Below, one piece after another: positions 1 through 7,900 of a stretch of 23,264 bases of DNA; within the stretch, counting starts at the first letter, position 1; the number at the start of each line of letters is the position of its first letter. The stretch is taken from the IMG/VR virus record IMGVR_UViG_3300006789_000172, positions 1 to 23,264 of that record; one strand, given 5' to 3'. Both the position numbers and the translations under genes were made by a program. The notes beneath the pieces were generated by a model. The model made no database searches. It saw only the letters and a list, made by a program, of their open reading frames with translations, and had not been told where the DNA came from. Origin of the DNA: a virus.

Positions 1-312
1 AATGCTCAAGCAGTAGAACAGTCTAATGTGGCATGGAGAAGGCAGGCAAATACAATTGATACAGCAGCTAAAAATGCTGTTAATCAGCAAAATTCTATGA
101 ATGCTTTTAATTTGACCAGGGATTCTCAAAATGCTTTATGGCAAGAGCTAAGAGATAATGCTACTTATGATTGGCAAGGAGGCCAGAATCAATTAGATAG
201 ACTTTCTAGAATGTTATCTACTGCTTTATCTAATGATGCTATTAAAGCTAATGAGTCATTAGGATGGGGGCAAGGTAATCTTAAAGACTTATTTGATATG
301 TTTACAGATTAA
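1..312 (+). CDS. Internal virion protein, T7 gp14-like (3' part only)
   Basis: The reading frame is open from the first base of the window, so the gene begins upstream; the GTG at 28 is an internal codon and not a credible start. The visible 103 residues are Gln/Asn/Ala-rich and predicted almost wholly helical, with no Cys and a short acidic end (LFDMFTD). Proteins of this look, placed just before the large ejection proteins, occupy the T7 gp14 position in podoviruses. T7 gp14 is an inner-core protein that leaves the virion first and forms a channel in the outer membrane. That role is inferred from position and composition, not from a diagnostic motif. The stop is followed 14 bases later by the next gene, pointing to one transcription unit. 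It could instead be another minor structural protein. Confidence 0.6.
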   Translation, partial: NAQAVEQSNVAWRRQANTIDTAAKNAVNQQNSMNAFNLTRDSQNALWQELRDNATYDWQGGQNQLDRLSRMLSTALSNDAIKANESLGWGQGNLKDLFDMFTD

Positions 313-326
313 TAAGGACAAATATA

Positions 327-1571
327 ATGGGAATATTTAGTAAACTTTGGAAAGGCGTTAAAAAAGTCTTTAAAAAGATTGGCAAAGGAATTAAAAAGGT
401 TGCCATGAAAGTCGGTAAATTTATGGATAAGATCGGCATTGTTGGACAAATAGGAATGATGCTTGTGATGCCTCATCTAGGGGGCTGGCTAATGTCGAGT
501 CTTGGTGCTGCGGCTGAAGTCGCTTTAGCGAGCGAAATTGCTTTTATAAGGGGTGCAGGAGCCGTTCTAAATACTGTACATAAGTTTGCTGCTACTGCTG
601 GTAATGTTTATAGTACTGTTACTGGAGCCGTTAAAGATTTTATAGGCACAGCAGGAAAGTATATTGGTGGTAAACTAGGATTACCAGGTTTTGAAAAGAT
701 GACATTAGATAAAGCGTGGCAAACTTATTCAAATGACGTAATGAAAAATATATCAAGTATTGCAGATCCCTGGAAACAAGCTGTAACAATTAACCCTGGC
801 TTTGGTACAACTGTTGCGGAACAAGCCAGAGCCGTAGGCATGTCTCCAGAAGACTTTGTAAAAAATTACACTATGCCTGAAAATGTAGCCGCTAGTATGC
901 AAGGATTATCAGGAGATGATTTAGCGAATTTTAGATTTGATTCTATTAAAATAGAAGTTCCTAAACCTGGCCTACCGTCTAGCCAATCTATAACTGTTCC
1001 GATTGCCGAGCCTTTTCAAGCAACACGGAATACAGACTTTTGGGGGTTTGCTCCTCAAACTCAAGAGGAACAAATTGCAAGCTTTTTTGATTTACCAGAC
1101 AGTTCAGGAGTTACCGCCAAGCTTGCCCCAGTACCGGAGGAAGCGACGACTAACCTGGCCGCAGGGTTCGATGAGACGCCGCGAAGTTTATTAGATCCCG
1201 CGCCTGAGCCGCCCGCCGATTCCGCTTATCCTGATTTAGGCGAAAAGGAAGACAACTGGTGGGAAAGAACGAAAGATAGTACTAAACAAGCAGTAACAGA
1301 TTTTCCTGGTCAATTACTGTCTAGGGGAGGCCAAGAAGTCTTTATGAATTGGGCGGCTGGCGATCCTCCTGAGTATCCTCCACAGTTTCGTGGAGGCGCA
1401 AATTATTGGGAGCCATCAGATCAGAGCATGGCCTTTAGTGTTCTAAGCACTCCTTTGGGAACAGTAGGAATGCCTCCGGGGTATATGGGTTCTTTAGCCG
1501 GAACGAATACTTATCTTCAAGGAAGTGTTGGAGCTACGGCTGATGTTTGGAAACGCTGGATGAGCAGCTAG
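327..1571 (+). CDS. Virion protein with cationic amphipathic N-terminus and hydrophobic segment (putative ejection/membrane protein)
   Basis: This 414-aa protein starts at an ATG with AAGGA eight bases upstream. Residues 1-37 form a Lys-rich amphipathic stretch with a regular K-K-hydrophobic pattern (KKVFKKIGKGIKKVAMKVGK), like a membrane-active peptide. Residues about 40-75 are hydrophobic and Gly/Met/Ala-rich, enough for one or two membrane helices. The middle is mixed. Residues about 255-310 are a Pro/Glu/Asp-rich linker encoded by unusually GC-rich DNA, and the C-terminus is Gly/Pro/Trp-rich. I recall similar N-termini in marine podovirus structural proteins but can name no characterised family. 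Sitting among ejection-protein genes, it plausibly inserts into the cell envelope during DNA delivery; that is inference. Confidence 0.65.
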   Translation: MGIFSKLWKGVKKVFKKIGKGIKKVAMKVGKFMDKIGIVGQIGMMLVMPHLGGWLMSSLGAAAEVALASEIAFIRGAGAVLNTVHKFAATAGNVYSTVTGAVKDFIGTAGKYIGGKLGLPGFEKMTLDKAWQTYSNDVMKNISSIADPWKQAVTINPGFGTTVAEQARAVGMSPEDFVKNYTMPENVAASMQGLSGDDLANFRFDSIKIEVPKPGLPSSQSITVPIAEPFQATRNTDFWGFAPQTQEEQIASFFDLPDSSGVTAKLAPVPEEATTNLAAGFDETPRSLLDPAPEPPADSAYPDLGEKEDNWWERTKDSTKQAVTDFPGQLLSRGGQEVFMNWAAGDPPEYPPQFRGGANYWEPSDQSMAFSVLSTPLGTVGMPPGYMGSLAGTNTYLQGSVGATADVWKRWMSS

Positions 1572-1602
1572 AAACAGTTTATTAATATAGGATAATATAA
1601 TT

Positions 1603-2238
1603 ATGGCTGATTTACAATCTCTTGGACTAAGACCAGAAAAGGGTCTTGATCCTCAAATTCAAGAAGCAGTGGCTAATAATAGACTATCTTTGGATAGGCC
1701 TATACCAGGAGAATCATTAACTAATGATCCTAATAGTCCTTATCCTTTTGAACAAGCTCCTGAATATACAGACAGAACAGAAGCATTAGAATATTTATTT
1801 ACAACTTTTACAGAAGAAAAAGCTTACCAAAGTATTTTAAATCTTATATCTAATGATGTTCCTATTATAAATCTAGCAGAGATATTTCTTTATAAAGGTT
1901 TTACAGAAGGAAAGTGGAACCCTGATTTAATGCTTATGTTAGCGGAGCCAACAGCTTATATGCTAATGGCGTTAGCAGAACAAGCAAATGTTGATTATAA
2001 AATTATTAAAGACGAAGATGATGACGATTTAACAGAAGAAGAAATATATGGAAAGCCTGAAAAAGATGATGATGATTTTAGAATGTTTGGCAGGAAATAT
2101 AGTTCAGGAAAATTAAAAGAAATGGAAAAAAAGAGCAAGGTTTCTAAGGGAGCTTTGCCTCCTGAAATTGTTAAAAAGATTGAAGAAGTGCCTGCCCCTG
2201 CCGGACTATTGGCTAGGCCTGCACAGGATATAGTTTAA
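1603..2238 (+). CDS. Conserved hypothetical virion-region protein, acidic
   Basis: The protein has 211 residues, with AGGA ten bases before the ATG. The N-terminal 60 residues are Pro/Asn-rich and look disordered (GESLTNDPNSPYPFEQAPEY). Residues about 60-130 look like a compact helical domain (EALEYLFTTF, then LMLMLAEPTAYMLMALAEQA). After that comes an Asp/Glu run around residues 137-160 and a Lys-rich tail ending in a Pro-rich peptide. No enzyme motif, signal peptide or clear membrane span is visible. Similar proteins recur in marine phage structural regions as far as I recall, always without a function. Its place between two putative ejection proteins suggests a small structural or chaperone-like partner, which is inference only. 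Confidence 0.6.
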   Translation: MADLQSLGLRPEKGLDPQIQEAVANNRLSLDRPIPGESLTNDPNSPYPFEQAPEYTDRTEALEYLFTTFTEEKAYQSILNLISNDVPIINLAEIFLYKGFTEGKWNPDLMLMLAEPTAYMLMALAEQANVDYKIIKDEDDDDLTEEEIYGKPEKDDDDFRMFGRKYSSGKLKEMEKKSKVSKGALPPEIVKKIEEVPAPAGLLARPAQDIV

Positions 2239-2252
2239 GGAGTATTAAATAG

Positions 2253-4955
2253 ATGGCTCAAGACCAAGAACAATTAATGAAAGTTTTCGGCTCTTTAATG
2301 CAGGCTAAAGGAGAGAGTTCAGATCCAGCAGAAGATTACTATCGGCAGCGTGAGAAGTATGAAAAGCGCAGAATGATAAGTAGTATTTTTGCTCCTATTG
2401 CAGGGCAGTTTTTAGGAAACTTAGTAGCGGCTCCTTTTCGTGAGCCTGTACAAGATTTTCTAAAAACTTCTGACGGCAGAGAGCTATACGGGCAGTGGAG
2501 AAATCACGATTTATTGGTAGGAGAACTAGCTAATGCGACAGAGGATATTAAAAAATATGACGGCAGCCGATCAGACTATTTTTATGATAGAGTATCTAAC
2601 TACACTAATGAGCAACTGGTAGAAGCACTAGGAGAAGACTGGCATAAAGATTTTCAAGGGCCTCAAACTATTATGGATAGTGAAACAGGAGAGCTTATTA
2701 GTCAAAAAGCTTCTCCAGTTAGAGGGATATATGGGGATGTAATGGATCATGTTAGGCGAGTTGCTAAAATTGAAGAAGCAGAATATCTTGAAGGTATAGA
2801 GTATTATAAGAATTTCCCTACTTACGAACAGTTTATAACTAATGTTGAACGGTACGGGCCGAGATCTTCTAATTTTGGACAGGCTTTATTTAGAAAGCTT
2901 AAAAGGGCTTTTACAGGGCAGTCCAGAGAAGACTATATTGATCAATCTATTTTAAATATTACAGGTGTGAATGCTCATATTTTCGCTCAAAAAGTAGATG
3001 AAAAGCCTGATTCCGATTATTGGTCAATGGATGTTGAAACACTACAAGAGGGAATGTCCCGCGTAACAGGCGCTATTACTCCCGAAGTACTAGACCCTAT
3101 TATTCAAGAAGCTATAGAAAAATATTGGGCAACCCCTACTGGAACAGCAAAGGCCTTTGAAAATAAACTAGCCTTAAATGAACGAGAGTCGGCTAATAAT
3201 TTATATATAATGTATCGGAGTGGAGAAATGCCTCCTTCTATGGAGGCCGCATATATAGCTGTAATCCAGGAAAGAGAGCAAGGCGCTCCCCTGCCTTCTA
3301 TGGGAACGCTTAATGCAAAAATAATGGAGACTCTAAAAGATTTTGTAGTCGATTTACCAGACAACGACGATATAATAAATAGCATTATTGTTGGTGAAAA
3401 TTTTACAGATTTTATGGACGGAAAAGAAGGGAGGCCTGGACTGAATCGAAGTTTATGGGCATTACAATTTGAAGGTGTTGACGATAGACAGATTCCAGTT
3501 TGGATAGATGACCTAGGTTTAGAAGGTAATTTAGAATATTATATAAATGAAAATGTGTTGACAAGTACTCAAGCAACTGCTTTTAAGGAGCATCGAAATA
3601 TAGTAATAAATGAATTAATAAATGCAGGAAAGGGGGCAATGGCTCTTACGATTTCAGAAGCAAACAGGACGGGCCTGGAAATGCCTGCTATAAATAACCC
3701 TCTAACACGCAAAGTATTCCAAAGAGAGCTTCTATTACAAACAATAAAAGGTCTTACTGATGATTATATGGAAAGAGGGGATACTACGATCTATCAGGAT
3801 CAGTCTTTTGATGTTTTGTTTGGCTTTGCTCCTAATTTACTTAGGAACGCTATGACAGGCAAAGTTTTTCAAGGAGAGAATATTAGTAATAGAATAGAGC
3901 TTTCAACAACACAGGCCGAGAGCGAGGCCCTCGACCTAGACGGGATGACGACGAGCGAAGAGCCGGAAGAAGAGGAGACTACGGACACCGACGAACAGAT
4001 TGATATAGGCCCTATAACTGAAATGCCGGTAACTACACGGCAAGATCAGATAAATATTGTAGATAGGCTTGCTAATACTTTCCAAACATCTTACAAGGAG
4101 GCTCCAACAGTACAAGAAAATTATCAAGAAAGAGTACGAAGCGCAGTTAGCACACTAAATTCTTTAACTCCTGATCAAATTAATATATTTAAGACATCGG
4201 CGTTTAATTACAGAGCGCTCCCTTTCTATAGAATGGTAGAAAAAGTGGCTAACAGTGAAAACCCTGCAATATTTCCTCTGACTAATACTGACGGCTTGGT
4301 ACTGAAAGTAACTCCTTCACAAAGGCTACGGGACGATAAAGTTTTAATAGGCGCGGAAGCAAATGCAGGAGGACGCTTTTTGCAATTTACAGTAGGAAGG
4401 ATGGAAACGCCCGAAGTACCAGGAATAATGGGGCCAAAGCCGCCGCCTTTTATGTTAGGAGGAAGCGAACCTAAAGAACCTGATAAGGAATTTGTTGGAT
4501 TAGCGGAGAGTTACTCAAAACAGAGAAACGCCATAAAATATGATAATTTACCTCCTGCACTAAAAGAATATCTTGGCGTTATAAGTGAAGCAAGTTATGT
4601 TCCGTTACTACGGGAATTAAAAGAGCTAGGCGTTAAGGATGTAGATAGTATACCGGGCAGAACCCCTGAGACATATGTGACTGAAGGAGGGACATATAAA
4701 GGCAACACAGATAACGAAAAAAGAATCAGTGAGATTAGAGCAGCCCTAGAAATCATGTTCCGTTCTATAGGTGCGCCGGGAAGTGACACAGCAGGAGTTA
4801 GAGGTACAAGGCTGCCTCTTAGTCATACTTTATTAATAGCCGCTTATAATGATAATAATCCTGATAATCCGTATTCTTTACCTCCTGTAGCACAAGAAAA
4901 TTATCAAGAAAAAGCACGAAGCGCGGTTAGCACACTAAATAAATTTAACTTTTAA
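2253..4955 (+). CDS. Large internal virion protein (gp15-like position)
   Basis: The protein has 900 residues, starts 14 bases after the previous stop and is preceded by AAGGAG. It is mainly helical and charged. The only clearly hydrophobic part is near the N-terminus (residues about 40-65, SSIFAPIAGQFLGNLVAAPF), which could touch membrane. Residues about 550-590 are a Glu/Asp/Thr linker (EEPEEEETTDTDEQ) encoded by GC-rich DNA. The last 21 residues duplicate an internal segment starting at residue 620 (QENYQE-x2-RSAVSTLN) almost exactly at DNA level. No catalytic motif is visible. A protein of this size between a gp14-like gene and a giant last core protein matches the T7 gp15 position, where the product helps form the DNA-ejection conduit. 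The role is inferred from synteny. Confidence 0.6.
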   Translation: MAQDQEQLMKVFGSLMQAKGESSDPAEDYYRQREKYEKRRMISSIFAPIAGQFLGNLVAAPFREPVQDFLKTSDGRELYGQWRNHDLLVGELANATEDIKKYDGSRSDYFYDRVSNYTNEQLVEALGEDWHKDFQGPQTIMDSETGELISQKASPVRGIYGDVMDHVRRVAKIEEAEYLEGIEYYKNFPTYEQFITNVERYGPRSSNFGQALFRKLKRAFTGQSREDYIDQSILNITGVNAHIFAQKVDEKPDSDYWSMDVETLQEGMSRVTGAITPEVLDPIIQEAIEKYWATPTGTAKAFENKLALNERESANNLYIMYRSGEMPPSMEAAYIAVIQEREQGAPLPSMGTLNAKIMETLKDFVVDLPDNDDIINSIIVGENFTDFMDGKEGRPGLNRSLWALQFEGVDDRQIPVWIDDLGLEGNLEYYINENVLTSTQATAFKEHRNIVINELINAGKGAMALTISEANRTGLEMPAINNPLTRKVFQRELLLQTIKGLTDDYMERGDTTIYQDQSFDVLFGFAPNLLRNAMTGKVFQGENISNRIELSTTQAESEALDLDGMTTSEEPEEEETTDTDEQIDIGPITEMPVTTRQDQINIVDRLANTFQTSYKEAPTVQENYQERVRSAVSTLNSLTPDQINIFKTSAFNYRALPFYRMVEKVANSENPAIFPLTNTDGLVLKVTPSQRLRDDKVLIGAEANAGGRFLQFTVGRMETPEVPGIMGPKPPPFMLGGSEPKEPDKEFVGLAESYSKQRNAIKYDNLPPALKEYLGVISEASYVPLLRELKELGVKDVDSIPGRTPETYVTEGGTYKGNTDNEKRISEIRAALEIMFRSIGAPGSDTAGVRGTRLPLSHTLLIAAYNDNNPDNPYSLPPVAQENYQEKARSAVSTLNKFNF
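4110..4160 (+). repeat. 51-bp direct repeat, copy 1 (internal)
   Basis: This stretch of the 900-aa protein gene encodes VQENYQERVRSAVSTLN. It matches 4890-4940 at 47 of 51 bases by hand alignment, in the same frame, 780 bases apart. Confidence 0.85.
4890..4940 (+). repeat. 51-bp direct repeat, copy 2 (C-terminal end)
   Basis: This copy encodes AQENYQEKARSAVSTLN and forms nearly the last residues of the 900-aa protein; the frame ends five codons later. Homology to copy 1 stops sharply after the shared AAT codon, which suggests an end that was rebuilt by recombination. Confidence 0.85.
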
Positions 4956-4972
4956 TAGAAAGACGAATAATA

Positions 4973-7900
4973 ATGGCTACAGATAAAACGTGGGAATCAT
5001 TATATAGTGAGCCTCCTAAATGGGAAACACGCCCCTCTGCCAAAAGAAGATTTGAGTTTGGTGTGGAGGCTTCAACGTGGTTTGGAGGCGAGCTTTGGCG
5101 CATGGGAAAAGCCGCTTTACAACCAGGAGATTACAGAGAAAATATCGAAAGACTAGAACAAGAAAGACTTTCAAGAATTAAAGAAAAATTCCCCGATATT
5201 TCAGAAGAAGACGCAGCCAGTACAGCAGCTTTATGGGGACAAGGTGTAGGAATGCTGCTAGATCCTGCGATGTTTGGTACAATGTATTTAGCGGCCCCTG
5301 TAAAAGGCTCACAATTAACAAGGGCTGGCTTACGGGCTAAATCAGCCGGTATTTTTGGAGTAGAGGCTCCTATCAGGACAGCTACTTATCAATCTTCCAG
5401 AGGAGAAGATATAGACCCTACGAGCATTGCTTTGAGTACTGTTCTTGGAGGAGGAGTAGGGGCTGCTTTTCCTATGGTGGGACAAAGAAGACGTTTACTT
5501 GGGGCTGGAAAAGAAGAAACGCCAGAGCAAGTTATTAGGGATGCTACAGGAATATCTCATAAGCCTGTAGATGAAATCTCGCCTTCCAAAGCTTTAGAAT
5601 TATATCGTAAAGAAATGCGTCCCAGTATTGTCGATCCTCCCTTACCTCTTGAACAAGAACGAGCTATACATACTTCTTTATTAGCAGCAAGAGAACGGGC
5701 TGATATGCCTAAATCATTATTAGAGAATACTAGAAATATTCCTAATAATAATGAACTTCCTGCTTATCGTGCTGCTCTTACGCAACGAATAAAAGAGGAA
5801 AAAATAAGACGTACTAATAAAGAAGTTGGTGCTTTATCAGATAGAGAATTCAGGCTTTTAAGAGAAGAGAGGGTCAGGGTCTATAAAGAAGAAAAAGCAT
5901 TAGGATTCAATACAGCAGATCAAGCTATTGAACTTGGAGATGGGCTATATGCAGGAATATCTCAACTGTCTGATGATGGTCTTCTTACTGCGGCTTCTAT
6001 TAGAAGGGCGATTATCAGACCATTAATAGGGGCGGCAGGAGGCTATGGAACAGGGGCTACTGCTAATCTCTTTACAGAAGAAGACAATATTAATCCTTTA
6101 ATGTTCGCACTGATAGGAGCAACAGGAGGAGCTTTATCTAGTAAAATAGTTAAGTCTACTTTTTCTCCTTTAGTTAAAGAGGCTGGACAAGACGCGGTAA
6201 GTGACACTATTAAAAATACTATATGGGGTCAGGCCAATGTTCTTTTTTCTTCTACAATAGCTACAAGGGCAAATGCTTTTGGAGGGCGGCTAGAGCTATT
6301 TTCTAGGATGCTTTTTAATCAAGTTGGAGCAGATGCAAGAGGAGCATCTAAAGTAGCTTTAGAAACAACCTCCTCTTTAGTGAGGCAGGAAATAAACCAT
6401 ACCAGAAGGATATTTTTTGAGAATCAAACTTTAGACAATACAAAGTTTTCTTTGTTAGGATATAATAAAGATATAGTTCGTTATAGAGAAGCCGTTGGAA
6501 AATATACAAGAGGCTTATACGGTGAGACAGGGACAAGACAAGCCACCCAAGGATTAAAAGAGGCTGGTTTTAATGACGCAGAAATAGAAATGATTCGTGT
6601 AGCTTCTAGAGGAAGCAAAGCTCAAATTAATAAATTATGGGACGAGGTTAATGTTGTTCTTCCTGGGGTTGAAAAGCTAAAGGACTATGGGCTTCCTCAG
6701 TTTCATAACCATGCAGCAATTATAAAGAATGAAGCCGCCGCTAGAGCAGCTTATGAAAGAGCTTTTAGAATACAGGCCAAAACAGACGCGAGAATAAAAG
6801 ATCCAGTAGCTGCTGCTAAGAAGCACATAGATGAGATTATACAAACAGGCTCCCCTGGCGCGAAGACCGGAGGTCAGTGGATAGGGAGCGACTATAGTAA
6901 TCCTAATATGAGGATGCGTAGTATTATTAAGAATTTTGAATTAGACAGAACTTTTAAAGATATTAAAGCAGTTAAAGAAATTGAAGATTTTATGTTGTGG
7001 GATGTAGAAGAAGTAATGTCTCGTTATGTAGAATCGACTATTCCTTCTTTAGAATTTGCCAGAAGGTTTGGAGCAAGAGGCGAGGTAATAACCTCTATGA
7101 AAAGAGCGATTATTAAGGATTTTAAAAAGGCAATAGACAACGCTTCTTCTCCTAGCGAACAGAGAAGCCTACGAAGGTTACAAGACAAAGAAATGAAAAC
7201 TATACATGATATGGTAGATGTGTATCATGGTAGGTTACATGCTCGGCATGGTATCTCTTCTAATAATATATCTAATAATGCTTATGCTATAGCTACTACA
7301 TTTGCAAATTTGACTTATTTGCCAAAAGTTGTTGTTGCTAGTTTAGGAGACTTGGTACAGCCTTTTCAAAATAGTGGGGTTATGTCTGGTTTAAAAGGAA
7401 TGGGAAGAACCTTTAGTAAAAAAGATAAAGGAGGATTTCATAAGGACGGGTTTGGGGATGTAGGAGTTCTAGAACATGAACTACGAGCCTATACTATGAA
7501 AAATAACCCCGGCTCAACTGTTCAGGCTGCTACTTATGCTATAAACCAGAAGTGGTTTCAAATAAATGGACTAGCGCCTTTTACTGGTTTTGCTAGAAAG
7601 TTCGCATATAATTCAGGAATAGAGGAAGGGTTTAAAATTGCAGTACGGCTAGGAAAAAGAAAAACGCAATCACTCGCTGCCAGGGCTTCTGACGCAGGGA
7701 TTTCAAACCCTATAGCATCGTATCTTAGAAAGTTTAAAACTGTAGACGAAGCATGGCAAGACACAACGGCCCGTACTTATTTAAACAGAATAGGGGTAAA
7801 GGCGGCAGACAGGGATGCGCTTCTTCCTCAACTTGGAAATAGGAGAGGGTTTGCACAGTCTAAAAATCCTGCTATTCGTGCTACAGGACAGTTCTTATCT

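Noticed and set aside
1580-1605. TATAAT-like sequence before the 211-aa gene as a promoter
   Set aside because: The DNA is AT-rich and such hexamers are frequent; no -35 element or phage-type promoter repeat was seen at other gene starts.
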